The notes: a model not told the origin generated them from the letters alone. Positions 9,935-19,881 are shown, counted from the first letter of the stretch. The stretch is DNA of 39,730 nucleotides from Candidatus Physcocola equi (GCA_018064855.1 JAGHUM010000026.1:1-39730), one strand, 5' to 3'. Numbers and translations: made by a program.

Positions 9935-9942
9935 TATCTTTG
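9935..9942 (+). promoter_or_regulatory. -7 promoter element for the U32 gene
   Basis: TATCTTTG is an exact TAnnTTTG match, 23 bases before the ATG at 9966 and directly after the terminator. Confidence 0.55.
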
Positions 9943-9965
9943 CATATTGAAAAAAATATCGTGAT

Positions 9966-11810
9966 ATGACGAACAAAAGGAGACAAATAGAACTTCTGGC
10001 ACCAGCACGCACTGCTGAAATTGGAATGGAGGCAGTTTTGCATGGGGCAGATGCTGTGTATATTGGCGGACCCGCATTTGGCGCACGCGTGGCTGCAGGC
10101 AATTCCTTGGAAGACATAGAGCGTCTGTGTAGGTTCGCTCATATCTATTATGCAAAGGTGTATGTCACACTAAACACGATATTAACTGATGCCGAACTTG
10201 CCGAGGCAGAACAACTTATATGGAAGTTGTATGAAATTGGAGTCGATGCTCTTATTGTGCAGGATTTTGGTATCACCCAACTCAATCTGCCCCCTATCGC
10301 CTTGCATGCCAGCACTCAAATGGATACTCGGACACCGGAGAAAGCGCTTTTTTTAGAGAAGTGCGGTTTTCAGCAGGTGGTGTTGGCGCGTGAGTTGACG
10401 CACGATGAGATAAAGAAAGTGGCAGATAACACATCGGTCCGACTGGAGGCATTTGTGCATGGCGCACTTTGTGTGAGTTACAGCGGGCGTTGTTTCTTGA
10501 GTTGCGCCCTGACCAACCGGAGTGCCAACAAGGGAGCCTGTGCGCAACTTTGCCGTATTCCATACACGTTGACCGACGAACACAACCGAGTGATAGCGAA
10601 AGACAAACGTCTGCTCTCCTTAAAGGATTTTAATCTTTCCGCTCATCTGCTTGAAATGATGGAGGCTGGTGTGTCTTCTTTCAAAATAGAAGGCAGACTG
10701 AAGGATGCCGAATATGTGAAAAACGTGACCGCCTATTATAACAGGGCTATAAATGAGATTATTAGCAAAGACAGCCGCTTTGAGCGACAGAGCAGTGGGG
10801 TGTCTGCACCTACGTTTACACCTTGCTTGGAAAAAAGTTTCAACCGGGGCTTCACGACGTATTTCTTTAATGGAAGACAGCCAGATATCGCCTCCATGCA
10901 GACGCCGAAGTCGCAGGGTGAGGTGATTGGTAAAGTGGTCAAAATCAACAAAAACAGTATAGAGGTCAACACGTCTATGCCGATGAATAATGGCGACGGA
11001 TTTTGCTATTTTTCAGAAAACGGAGATTTTATGGGATTTAAGGCCAATCGGGTGGAGGGCAAGACGATATTTCCTCTCAGCATGCCTTTGATCAAACCTG
11101 GGACACTGTTGCGTAGAAACTTTGATGCGGCGTTTGAAAAAACACTGTCAAAACCTACTGCCGAACGAAAAATCGAGGTGATGGTTGGTTTGAAGTTCCA
11201 ACCAAACGACAGTTTCTGTCTTGAAATGCAAGATGAAGACGGACTGAAAGTGACAAGGTTGGAAATGTTTGCCGCCGATGATGCCCAAAACGCCGAAAAG
11301 GCTGAAAACACCATACGCCAGCAACTTTCAAAAACAGGAAACACCCCGTTTGTGGTAAAAGATGTGGATATTGAAATGGCGACTGCGAAATTTCTGCCTG
11401 CTTCGGTATTGGCCGATTGGCGTAGAAATTTGGTGGAAGACCTTCTGAAACTTCGTGAGGAAAAACGTGAGCGTGATGATATGCGATTCCCTGACACCGA
11501 CCATGAATTTTCGCAAGCGGAGACAGACTTTCATGCCAATGTATATAATAAAAAAGCCGCTTTGTTCTATAAAAAACATGGCATTGAGCAGGTGGCAGAT
11601 GCCTATGAGGCGGGAAAAGAAAATGGAGAGGTCGAATTGATGCTTTGCAGACATTGCATCCGTCATTCTTTGGGCGCTTGTCTGAAAAATGGAGATGCGG
11701 AAAAATTGCCTCCGAGACTGTATCTGGTTGATTCTAATGGAAATAGATTGCGACTTGAATTTGATTGCAGACATTGTCAAATGAAAGTGCTGGGAAGCAG
11801 AAAAAAGTGA
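9966..11810 (+). CDS. U32-family protein, RlhA/TrhP-type RNA hydroxylation enzyme
   Basis: This 614-residue protein carries the exact U32 signature EAFVHGALCVSYSGRCFLS at 161-179. Conserved cysteines C169, C176, C180, C192 and C196 suggest an iron-sulfur cluster. A C-terminal Cys cluster (CRHCIRHSLGAC, then FDCRHCQM) also looks metal-binding. The family was first annotated as collagenase-like peptidase. The best-studied members, RlhA and TrhP of E. coli, instead support prephenate-dependent hydroxylation of 23S rRNA C2501 or tRNA U34. The length and long C-terminal half resemble RlhA more than TrhP, but I cannot assign one. It is probably transcribed alone from the element at 9935. The cytoplasmic role is inferred from the absence of a signal peptide. 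Confidence 0.85.
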   Translation: MTNKRRQIELLAPARTAEIGMEAVLHGADAVYIGGPAFGARVAAGNSLEDIERLCRFAHIYYAKVYVTLNTILTDAELAEAEQLIWKLYEIGVDALIVQDFGITQLNLPPIALHASTQMDTRTPEKALFLEKCGFQQVVLARELTHDEIKKVADNTSVRLEAFVHGALCVSYSGRCFLSCALTNRSANKGACAQLCRIPYTLTDEHNRVIAKDKRLLSLKDFNLSAHLLEMMEAGVSSFKIEGRLKDAEYVKNVTAYYNRAINEIISKDSRFERQSSGVSAPTFTPCLEKSFNRGFTTYFFNGRQPDIASMQTPKSQGEVIGKVVKINKNSIEVNTSMPMNNGDGFCYFSENGDFMGFKANRVEGKTIFPLSMPLIKPGTLLRRNFDAAFEKTLSKPTAERKIEVMVGLKFQPNDSFCLEMQDEDGLKVTRLEMFAADDAQNAEKAENTIRQQLSKTGNTPFVVKDVDIEMATAKFLPASVLADWRRNLVEDLLKLREEKRERDDMRFPDTDHEFSQAETDFHANVYNKKAALFYKKHGIEQVADAYEAGKENGEVELMLCRHCIRHSLGACLKNGDAEKLPPRLYLVDSNGNRLRLEFDCRHCQMKVLGSRKK

Positions 11811-11861
11811 AAAAAAGGCAATATGATATTATTGTCCGCATATTTGAAACTATTAGACACA

Positions 11862-11869
11862 TAGTTTTG
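11862..11869 (+). promoter_or_regulatory. -7 promoter element for the giant surface protein gene
   Basis: TAGTTTTG is an exact TAnnTTTG match, 65 bases upstream of the ATG at 11935. A TTTG at 11843-11846 is closer than the usual -33 spacing. Confidence 0.45.
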
Positions 11870-11934
11870 TGATGAAAATGGTAATTTAGCATATTGAATA
11901 GACTACACATTTTTCCAGAAAACTAGTTTTTACC

Positions 11935-14900
11935 ATGAAAACAACAAGAAATAGTTTCAAATGGTTGTATTTTCTCCTATTACTAACTAACGTTGCCAGT
12001 TCATCGTCACTTTTCGCACAGGTCCCTGCCGGTGCAAGTTTGGTTTGGCGGGAGGATTTTGGCGTTGTGGAAGATTCTGCCCGAGCAGATTTCCCAGACC
12101 CCAGTATGAGTATGCCGGGACATAAAGTCCAGCTGGACATGAAAGAAGATGTGGGAGACGGTTATTATGCCTTGGCCAACAGCCCTATTTATTGTTTGGG
12201 CGGTGGAAGTTTCTTTAAAAACGGACGAGACCATACCGGAAATAAAGATGGAGCGATGCTTGTGGTCAACACCATGGGTACGATGGAAGGCAGTGTGATC
12301 TATGAGCAAACAATAGATTTCCCTCTTTGCAATTCCAGCGATTATTATTTCAATCTTTATGCGGCAAGTGCAACGTCATTCACTTGTATTCAGGCCAGTT
12401 TGATTCTTCGTATATTGGCAGACGACGGAACTCTGATAGATGAAAAGGAAACTGGCGATATTCCTTGGTGGGAAGCTGCCAATTCCAGTGAAAAATACAG
12501 CAGTGATCCGCACAGGGAAATGGCTTGGACGGAATATGGTATAAAGTTCAATGCCTCTGGTTACAAGTCTATCAAGTTACAGGTTGTAAACAATGCGAAG
12601 TGCCGAGAAGACGGAAAGAAACCGTCGGAATTGGAATCGTGGGAAAGTTGCGACGCAGGTAATGACTTCGTGCTCGACGACATTTCATTGTATCGAATAG
12701 ACAAAGAGGCAGCGCCAGATGCGGAAGTGTCGGCTGCAACACTTGCAAGCGAAAGCAAACTGAATGCCGATTGTATCTATACGTCATCTTATACCATACC
12801 GGAGTCAACACTTGAAGAGTGGAAAAAAGTGTATCCTGTTGTTTATCTGCTATGGCAGGAAAGTGAGAATGGTTACACCTGGAAAAACATGACCGACCAA
12901 AGCGGTGTGGATGCCCTCAAGATGGAGGCTCAGGTGGATATTACCAAGAAACTCCGTTACCGTGTGATAATCACAGGCGCAGATAATGCGGCCGGCGCCA
13001 AAACGGTAGCCGAAGAAATCGCAGAATTTGGAGGCCCTAAAGACGGTTGCTACAAATTCTCCATTTCCAACACCTTGGCGGCTGCGAAGCCACAGGCTGA
13101 CTGTACTTATTCGGACGATTTGAAAATGCTTTTCAAAGACGACTTCGGCAGTGTGTCCGACAATGGAGTTGTTTCATCTGCTTTTGTTAAATACAAGTTC
13201 GCGGAAAAAATATCGAATGAAGGAGAATATGGTGTTACCGCAGACCCTGCCAATATGAAGGCCAACTCTTGGGACGGAATCTCAAGCGCAACAGACCATA
13301 CGGGAAACAAGGACGGTGGTATGCTGGTCGTGAAAATGAGCGACAAGTCAGACAAAGTGGTTTATTCCCGTGAAGTAAGCGGACCTTTCTGCAACTGTAA
13401 GACATATATGTTCTCGTTGGTGGCGAAGATTAACCAATCGTGGACAGACACCTATTTCCGCATGGCTGTGTTGGACGACAAGGGAGATACCTTGGGAGTT
13501 CTGCCAGTGCATGAAGGCGGGGCAGGTTCGGTTCCGGGTTGGACCCGTTACACTTGTGAATTTATGCCGGACAAAAACTATAAGGGGACTGTAACCGTAC
13601 AGATTTTGAATGAGCAACCGGCAGCCTATAACCAGAATGGAAGAATGTTGCTCTTCGATGACCTCTGTGTGGCTGTCTGTGGCGATAAAGTTCCGCAAGA
13701 CTCCATCTATATCGACAATACGCCTGGTCTGACGAGCGCAAGTAAATTTGACTGCTCCGAGTTGCCTGCCAAAACCATCAATATCTCCAGCATGAAAGAA
13801 TGGAAGAACATGTATTCGACTGCGGCAGTCGTTTGGCAGAGTAGTCTGGATGGTGGCAAGACGTGGACCATGGAAGACCAGAGTGGAACAAAGACCTCTA
13901 TCACATTTGAAAATGAAGATGGTGGTGAGAAATTGTATCGTGCAGTGGTGGCAGAAAACCTTGATGTGGCGATTAACATTGCATCGGGAAAGGCTGCAGA
14001 CGGTTGCGACAATTATCTAATCACAAATACGGTGAGCCTGACCTGTGAAGAACAGTGCCATTTCGGAACAGACAAATTGGTACTTTGGAAGGATGATTTT
14101 GGTACCGTTCCGCCAAGGGCAAGAAAGGAAAACAAAAATTTGGTTGGACATTCGTTCCTGAAAGATATGAAAAAGAATGTGGACGATGGACAATATGCCG
14201 TGGTAAGCCGAATGAAAGATGCAGGTGATTGGTTCGCCGCCATGGATGGAACAGACCACACCGGCAATGCGGATGGCGGATTCCTGGTGATTAACATAGA
14301 CCCAGACTACAAAGGAAAGTTGATTTACGAACAGGAACTTGGTTTCCAGCCGTGCGCAAGCACCCCATATTTCTTCTCACTATTTGCAAGTTCCATTTCG
14401 AAGCGAGTGGTCAACGAAGGGGCAACCAAAGGGCAACTTTGCAATCTGACCATGGAGATTGTAGATGCCAGCGACAACGTGTTGGCTACCATAGAAACCG
14501 GCAATATGCCAAACGCACCTTTACTTACCGGCCCTATTCCTTGGGTGAATTATGGCGTCAGTTTTGTGAGTGATGGCACGAAAATCAAACTCCGCATCAG
14601 AGACAATGCAGGAAACGGATCAAAAGGGAATGACTTGGCAATCGACGATATTTCATTGATTGCTTGCCAGACCAAAGCGCCGGAAGTGGAACTGAAGGCG
14701 GATGCCGAACAAGACTGGGAGGGATTGTGTGGCGAAAAAGTCACTCTTTCGCTTGGCGACCTTTCGGGTTGGCAGGATATATATCCGGGTAAAGTATATT
14801 GCTTGTGGCAAAAGTCGGCCGATGGTGGCGACACTTGGGAAAACCTTTCAGACAAGAGCGGCAATGCCGACTCTTACAGTTCGCTGGAAGTGTTGAGCGA

Positions 14901-17900
14901 AAAAAACAAAGTGATGATGAACGATACTTTGGTGGATATGGGTTACCAGTATCGAGTAATTGTGGCAGGACCAGAAGCGGAGGTGACCAAACAGATTTCA
15001 GAACAAGGATATCCGGATAATGGCTGTTATGTGTATGGCATTTCTAATGTTTCTTCGGTGAAATGCCATTGTGAACAGCCTGAATATGAATTGCTTTCAT
15101 CTCCTGATACATTGATTTGCGGAGATGGGACCAACATTGCTTTGCGTGTGAAGCAGACCAACACAACCAACATAGATAGTGTGCTTTGGTACACAAAGGC
15201 AGAGGGAGACCTCGCTTGGTCGCGTGTGGAAGATTCCTATAATGAAAAGTTGATTGTAGCCCCTACGGTTTCAGCATCTTATTTGTTCCTTGGCTACAAT
15301 GACGAATGTGTGTCCGATTCTATTATAATTAAAGTAAAGGCGGATCAGCCTATAGAGATAGACACCCTTCCTCTCGACACCCTTTGTGAAGGTGGAAACA
15401 TCACCCTCAATGCTTCCGTAAAGGCCGGCACTCCGGTGTCGTATGTATGGAACGGAAAAGAAGGAACTACCGACAGTTACACCATCAGCGGAATATCTAA
15501 AGATGAGGCGGTAACTTTGACGGTGAAAGGTGAGGCATGTGTGTCTAAAGAAGAGGCAACGACCATTTATTTTGAGAAAGACACCAAGATTGGGGCAAAA
15601 CTTGACGACCAGGATATATGCGGATATGAGCCATTGACGTTCCAATCTGGCGCGGAAGGACAGAATATCCAGTGGTATCGCACCCATTCGGGCAAGACCG
15701 AATTTTTGCCGATTGACGGGGAAACATCGGCGGATTATAGTTTCACCACCGACAGTACGCGTACCTATAAAGTGGTGGCGTCGGGTGTGAAATGCCAGTC
15801 CAAGGAATTGACTGCCAATGTTGTGGTTACGCTTCCGTCTTCAATTGATGCGGCAATAGACAAGGAGGGCATCTGTGTGGGCGAAAGTGTGACAATTACA
15901 GTAGATCTAGACCATGTGACGACGTTGAAATGGTTGAGCCGAAAAGATGATGTGTCTCCGTTTGTAGAATTTGATGTGGAAACACTCAACGAAAGTGACA
16001 AGAGTACCAGCAAGACGCTTACTCCGACAGCAACTACACAATACAAGGTACAAGTGCCGGGAGAATCTGGCGCATGTTCTGGCAGCGAGTCGAAACCGAT
16101 TACCGTGGAAGTGGATCAGCCGATAGAATTCTCTTGGGAAGCCAACTCCAATTTGATATGCAGTGGCACGGAAATAGTGCTGAAATCAACCCTTCTTGCA
16201 GGAATGCCTACAGATACATTACTGGAAGCGGAATATGAAGATGGCACCAAAGAAGAGCTGAAACTAAAAGATGGAGAACTGAGTTTGACACCGCATCAAA
16301 CGGGAACATACAAATTGTCTTATAAAGGGAAATACTGTAATTCGTGGGCGGATCATGACGTTACGGTGGAAGTTGAGCAGCCCATTCGACTCTCTCAACT
16401 GACAGTGTCGGAGGATAAGGTCTGTGAAAACAGCGTTGTGTCTTTGAACTATGATGTTGTACCGGAAGGAGCACAAACGAAATTGATGGTCAGTGAAAAC
16501 GGCACGGACTTTACAGAAGGTGCGCTTGCCGCTTTACAGAAAGACACATGGTATAAAGTGGTGGGAGAAGCCGGAAAGATTTGCAGCACAGACGAAACTA
16601 ATGTGGTGAAAGTGGAGGTGGAAGATTCCATCCGCTTTGAATTCATCGCAGACAAAGCAGCGATTTGTGAGAATGACCTCGTGAAATTGAACGTGAACAT
16701 CAATTCTGGAAACATTAAAGATGGAGTTATCACCAATGATGCAGATGCAGACATTCAATCGGTGACAGCATCAGGTTCATTCAGCGAAAAACCTTTGAAG
16801 GATGTCATATACACAGCAGAGTTGAAAGGTGAAGTTTGTCCGTCTGTTACGCGAAATGTGGCAGTGGAAGTTCATCATCCTGCCCATGTGGCGCTTACCG
16901 CAGATAAAACAAAGATTTGTCAGGGTGAAAGTGTGACGATTACAGAAGACACCAACAATAGCACACAGGCTGTTGTATATTATGTGTCAACAGATGGAGT
17001 CAACTATCAGGAAAGCACGGATTATGCATCGCCAACACAGGATATTTGGGTGAAGGCTGCAGTGGCAGGTTCTGCCGCTTGTCCGGGTGCAGAGTCTAAT
17101 ATCGTTGCAATCAATGTCGAACAACCGGTTGTATTTGAATGTGCTCAGCCAGAACAACAGATTTGCGAAGGTGCAGCGATTCAGACTGAGGTACAGGTCA
17201 ATTCGGGCAATGTGAAACAAATCACTTGGTTCAAAGATGGCGTTAAACTCGCTGACGGGGCTAAACTGAATGACAAACCATTGCAGGATGCATCGTATAA
17301 GGCTGTCTTGACAGCAGATTTGTGTCCTTCGGATACCATTCTTTTTGATGTAAAAGTTGAGCGGCAGCCGAAGTTGTTGTCCGTTCAATGGTCGGATGCG
17401 GCATTGTGCGAGGGTGGACAACTCAATGTGACTGTTCTTCACGAAAACACCAACAACCTCCAGCTTGAGAAAATGGAAGGCAGCGGTTCGTTTGTTACCA
17501 TCGCAGAAGGAGTGAAGGAAGCGTTTTCTGACGTTCCCGCCGCATCTTCCACTTATCGCATCACGTCAAAAGCCATCCAGTATTGCAAAGACACGGTTTC
17601 TCTTGCGCATAGTGTTAGCGTGACCGATTCCGTGAGAATCAGCATGACAGCCGATCAGACAATCTGTCCGGGCGTTAGCAGGGAAATTGAGGTGACCATT
17701 GAAAAAGGAACCCCTTCAGAATTGAAATGGGAAGAACTGAAGGATGGGGGCTATGAACCTATGGCAAACCATACCATAAATTATATGGCTTCTCCAAAAC
17801 AAACCACCACTTACCGCGTGACTGCAGTAGGCGGCGTTTGTCCGGATGCAGTGGCAATGTCCCAGATTGAAGTGGAAGAAGTGCCAGAGTTGACAGTCTC

Positions 17901-18846
17901 GGCATCGGCATCTGCGATATGTGAAGGTGGCGAAGTGGAACTTTCTGCTTCATTTGTGAATGAAAATGTCACTTGGCTGAGTCGATATGCCGGCGAGTTG
18001 GTGTTCGCTCCAATAGGAGACTCCAAAAATGTGACGGAATACCCATCGCGCTCAATGGAATATCAGGCGAAAGCACAAAGCGACAATAATTGTCCTGTGG
18101 AGTCGGAAATCGTATCCGTTCATGTGGATAAGCAGATTGTTGCCATCACCAGCGACACATTTGTCTGCGAAGGCGGCAGTGCCCATTTAAGTGTGTATGC
18201 GGATGGCAATTACAATTACACATGGTATGGTGATGCAGCCTATACCGACACGTTGGCGAAAAAACAAACCATGACGGTGACTCCAGAGAAGACCGCCACT
18301 TATTATATGCAAGTGATCAACGGACTTTGCACATTGGATTTGGAATCTACGGTGGAAGTCCTTGAATTGCCGCGCATTGTGGATTTGCAGGATTTGGAGG
18401 CGCGCAGAATCAACATCGTGGCAGATGGAGGGAATGGCGGTTATGAGTTCAACTATGGCAAAGGTTGGAATATGAGCAGTGTGTTTGAAGATTTCCATTT
18501 CGGCACACAATATACCATTCAGGTCAGAGATGCCAAGGGATGCCAAAGTGATACCACATTCACGACTTCCACATACGATATAAAGGTGCCTTCGATCATC
18601 ACTCCAGACGGAGATGGGGATAATGATTACTTTGCGGTGGAAAACCTGGATAAGTATCCCGATGCAGTAGTCCGCATCTACGACCGATGGGGCAAGAAGA
18701 TTGTGGAATATGACGGAGGTGCAGGCTATGAGGGCTGGGATGGAACTTACAACGGGAAACCAATGCCATCTACCGATTACTGGTACGACATCTGGGTAGA
18801 AGAACTGAGAAAGTCGTTTACAGGTCATTTCACGCTGTTGCAATAA
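11935..18846 (+). CDS. Giant T9SS-exported surface protein with jelly-roll-like and Ig-like repeats
   Basis: This 2303-residue protein has a signal peptide ending near SLFAQ (residue 29). Three related units each open with LxWRxDFG/LxKDDFG and end with a hydrophobic-DD segment (LDDISLY, LFDDLCV, IDDISLI), at about 40-255, 399-575 and 717-908. Each contains DHTGNxDG and resembles a MAM/jelly-roll module. After each comes an Ig-like segment with a W..MYP..V..LWQ pattern. From about 1060 to 2190 there are about thirteen Ig-like repeats of ~87 residues, each opening with a Cys such as ICEGG or VCEGG and carrying a second Cys. Residues ~2219-2303 are a gliding-motility-type C-terminal domain (ITPDGDGDND...YDRWG), a type B T9SS sorting signal. 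An adhesive or structural surface role is inference; no catalytic motif is visible. Confidence 0.88.
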   Translation: MKTTRNSFKWLYFLLLLTNVASSSSLFAQVPAGASLVWREDFGVVEDSARADFPDPSMSMPGHKVQLDMKEDVGDGYYALANSPIYCLGGGSFFKNGRDHTGNKDGAMLVVNTMGTMEGSVIYEQTIDFPLCNSSDYYFNLYAASATSFTCIQASLILRILADDGTLIDEKETGDIPWWEAANSSEKYSSDPHREMAWTEYGIKFNASGYKSIKLQVVNNAKCREDGKKPSELESWESCDAGNDFVLDDISLYRIDKEAAPDAEVSAATLASESKLNADCIYTSSYTIPESTLEEWKKVYPVVYLLWQESENGYTWKNMTDQSGVDALKMEAQVDITKKLRYRVIITGADNAAGAKTVAEEIAEFGGPKDGCYKFSISNTLAAAKPQADCTYSDDLKMLFKDDFGSVSDNGVVSSAFVKYKFAEKISNEGEYGVTADPANMKANSWDGISSATDHTGNKDGGMLVVKMSDKSDKVVYSREVSGPFCNCKTYMFSLVAKINQSWTDTYFRMAVLDDKGDTLGVLPVHEGGAGSVPGWTRYTCEFMPDKNYKGTVTVQILNEQPAAYNQNGRMLLFDDLCVAVCGDKVPQDSIYIDNTPGLTSASKFDCSELPAKTINISSMKEWKNMYSTAAVVWQSSLDGGKTWTMEDQSGTKTSITFENEDGGEKLYRAVVAENLDVAINIASGKAADGCDNYLITNTVSLTCEEQCHFGTDKLVLWKDDFGTVPPRARKENKNLVGHSFLKDMKKNVDDGQYAVVSRMKDAGDWFAAMDGTDHTGNADGGFLVINIDPDYKGKLIYEQELGFQPCASTPYFFSLFASSISKRVVNEGATKGQLCNLTMEIVDASDNVLATIETGNMPNAPLLTGPIPWVNYGVSFVSDGTKIKLRIRDNAGNGSKGNDLAIDDISLIACQTKAPEVELKADAEQDWEGLCGEKVTLSLGDLSGWQDIYPGKVYCLWQKSADGGDTWENLSDKSGNADSYSSLEVLSEKNKVMMNDTLVDMGYQYRVIVAGPEAEVTKQISEQGYPDNGCYVYGISNVSSVKCHCEQPEYELLSSPDTLICGDGTNIALRVKQTNTTNIDSVLWYTKAEGDLAWSRVEDSYNEKLIVAPTVSASYLFLGYNDECVSDSIIIKVKADQPIEIDTLPLDTLCEGGNITLNASVKAGTPVSYVWNGKEGTTDSYTISGISKDEAVTLTVKGEACVSKEEATTIYFEKDTKIGAKLDDQDICGYEPLTFQSGAEGQNIQWYRTHSGKTEFLPIDGETSADYSFTTDSTRTYKVVASGVKCQSKELTANVVVTLPSSIDAAIDKEGICVGESVTITVDLDHVTTLKWLSRKDDVSPFVEFDVETLNESDKSTSKTLTPTATTQYKVQVPGESGACSGSESKPITVEVDQPIEFSWEANSNLICSGTEIVLKSTLLAGMPTDTLLEAEYEDGTKEELKLKDGELSLTPHQTGTYKLSYKGKYCNSWADHDVTVEVEQPIRLSQLTVSEDKVCENSVVSLNYDVVPEGAQTKLMVSENGTDFTEGALAALQKDTWYKVVGEAGKICSTDETNVVKVEVEDSIRFEFIADKAAICENDLVKLNVNINSGNIKDGVITNDADADIQSVTASGSFSEKPLKDVIYTAELKGEVCPSVTRNVAVEVHHPAHVALTADKTKICQGESVTITEDTNNSTQAVVYYVSTDGVNYQESTDYASPTQDIWVKAAVAGSAACPGAESNIVAINVEQPVVFECAQPEQQICEGAAIQTEVQVNSGNVKQITWFKDGVKLADGAKLNDKPLQDASYKAVLTADLCPSDTILFDVKVERQPKLLSVQWSDAALCEGGQLNVTVLHENTNNLQLEKMEGSGSFVTIAEGVKEAFSDVPAASSTYRITSKAIQYCKDTVSLAHSVSVTDSVRISMTADQTICPGVSREIEVTIEKGTPSELKWEELKDGGYEPMANHTINYMASPKQTTTYRVTAVGGVCPDAVAMSQIEVEEVPELTVSASASAICEGGEVELSASFVNENVTWLSRYAGELVFAPIGDSKNVTEYPSRSMEYQAKAQSDNNCPVESEIVSVHVDKQIVAITSDTFVCEGGSAHLSVYADGNYNYTWYGDAAYTDTLAKKQTMTVTPEKTATYYMQVINGLCTLDLESTVEVLELPRIVDLQDLEARRINIVADGGNGGYEFNYGKGWNMSSVFEDFHFGTQYTIQVRDAKGCQSDTTFTTSTYDIKVPSIITPDGDGDNDYFAVENLDKYPDAVVRIYDRWGKKIVEYDGGAGYEGWDGTYNGKPMPSTDYWYDIWVEELRKSFTGHFTLLQ
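15100..18500 (+). repeat. About thirteen tandem Cys-led Ig-like repeats within the giant surface protein
   Basis: Protein-level repeats of about 85-90 residues recur with openings such as LICGDG, LCEGGN, ICVGES, VCENSV, KICQGE, QICEGA, ALCEGG and VCEGGS. Each has a second Cys (for example GKICS, GEVCPS, ADLCPS). The DNA has diverged, so the array is old rather than a recent tandem expansion. Boundaries are approximate. Confidence 0.75.
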
Positions 18847-18882
18847 GCAAAGCGCAATGACAAGATAATGGAAAAAAAAGCG

Positions 18883-18890
18883 TATCTTTG
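18883..18890 (+). promoter_or_regulatory. -7 promoter element for metA
   Basis: TATCTTTG matches TAnnTTTG exactly and lies 59 bases before the metA ATG. This gives a leader of about 52 bases. Confidence 0.55.
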
Positions 18891-18909
18891 CAATCTCTAA
18901 CGGACAGAG

Positions 18910-18926
18910 AAAGCGAGATGCGCTTT
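18910..18926 (+). promoter_or_regulatory. Hairpin in the metA leader
   Basis: AAAGCG-AGATG-CGCTTT forms a short stem followed by two more Ts and an AT-rich stretch. It sits between the promoter and an AAGGAGG ribosome site. It could be a weak attenuator or a structure governing initiation. The leader is too short for a standard SAM-I riboswitch. Confidence 0.35.
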
Positions 18927-18938
18927 TTATTTATAAAG

Positions 18939-18945
18939 AAGGAGG
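18939..18945 (+). promoter_or_regulatory. Strong Shine-Dalgarno sequence of metA
   Basis: AAGGAGG lies four bases before the ATG. Bacteroidota genes usually lack such strong sites, and the neighbouring genes in this window do not show one. It supports the start at 18950. Confidence 0.6.
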
Positions 18946-18949
18946 AAAT

Positions 18950-19870
18950 ATGCCATTAAACATACCATCGGAATTGCCAGCAGTAAGCCTTTTGAGAGAA
19001 GAAAACATATTCGTGAAGAGTACAGAAGAAGCATCGGCGCAGGATGTTCGTCCTCTCAAAATCGTCATTCTCAACTTGATGCCGATTAAGATTACTACAG
19101 AAACGGATTTGATTCGCCTGCTTTCAAACACACCTTTACAGATTGAAGTGGATTTGATGCAGTTGGAGAGCCACCAGAGCACTCATACGCCTGTGGAACA
19201 CATGATGGCTTTCTATAAGAAATTCAGCGAATTGAAGAAACATAAGTATGATGGAATGATCATTACTGGCGCTCCTCTTGAAAACTTTGAATATGAAGAG
19301 GTGGATTATTGGGAGGAGATGAAGCAGGTCTTCGACTGGGCGCGCACCAATGTATATTCCACGCTTTATGTATGCTGGGGAGCGTTCGCCGGGTTGTATT
19401 ATTATTATGGCATTCCAAAACTGCGGTTGGATGAAAAATGTTTTGGCATTTTCAGCCACAAGGTGAACGATCGCCACAACCCGATATTCCGTGGCTTCGA
19501 TGATGAGTTTTTTGTGCCTCACAGCCGTCATATCTGTTTGGGTAAGTCGGACGTGGAGGCGGTTAAGGACTTGACCATTCTCTCGGAATCCGACAAGGCT
19601 GGGGTATATATGATCAGTGCAAGGGGTGGAAGAGAGTTTTATCTTACGGGACATCCTGAATACGCTCCAGATACGCTTCATAATGAATATATGCGCGATT
19701 TGGGCAAAGGTCTGCCAATCGCCATGCCAGAGAACTACTATGTTGACAACAAAGTTGAAAATGGACCAAAAGTAACTTGGCGCAGTCATGCCAACCTCTT
19801 CTACAACAACTGGATCAACTATTTTGTATATCAACTCACACCTTACGACATCGAACAGGTGCATGGATGA
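18950..19870 (+). CDS. metA: Homoserine O-acyltransferase MetA, probably acetyl-CoA specific
   Basis: This 306-residue enzyme acylates homoserine in the first committed step of methionine synthesis. The catalytic residues fall at the standard family positions: nucleophile C142 (VCWGAFAG), H235 and E237 (GHPEY). Position 111 is Glu in GAPLENF. In characterised MetA proteins Glu111 goes with acetyl-CoA and Gly111 with succinyl-CoA, so this is predicted to be a homoserine O-acetyltransferase despite the usual succinyltransferase name. It has its own promoter, a leader hairpin and a following terminator, so it appears monocistronic. Confidence 0.96.
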   Translation: MPLNIPSELPAVSLLREENIFVKSTEEASAQDVRPLKIVILNLMPIKITTETDLIRLLSNTPLQIEVDLMQLESHQSTHTPVEHMMAFYKKFSELKKHKYDGMIITGAPLENFEYEEVDYWEEMKQVFDWARTNVYSTLYVCWGAFAGLYYYYGIPKLRLDEKCFGIFSHKVNDRHNPIFRGFDDEFFVPHSRHICLGKSDVEAVKDLTILSESDKAGVYMISARGGREFYLTGHPEYAPDTLHNEYMRDLGKGLPIAMPENYYVDNKVENGPKVTWRSHANLFYNNWINYFVYQLTPYDIEQVHG

Positions 19871-19881
19871 CAACTAAATGC

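Noticed and set aside
9966-11810. Collagenase / secreted protease role for the U32 protein
   Set aside because: There is no signal peptide. Conserved Cys clusters fit the RNA-hydroxylation branch better than a secreted peptidase.
18187-18843. 218-residue minus-strand ORF
   Set aside because: It is antisense to the sorting domain of the giant surface protein and has no recognisable features.
18891-18949. SAM riboswitch in the metA leader
   Set aside because: The leader is under 60 bases with only one short hairpin, too little for a SAM-I aptamer, and I see no SAM-II-like core.
19136-19873. 245-residue minus-strand ORF
   Set aside because: It is antisense to metA, which has all catalytic residues in frame.
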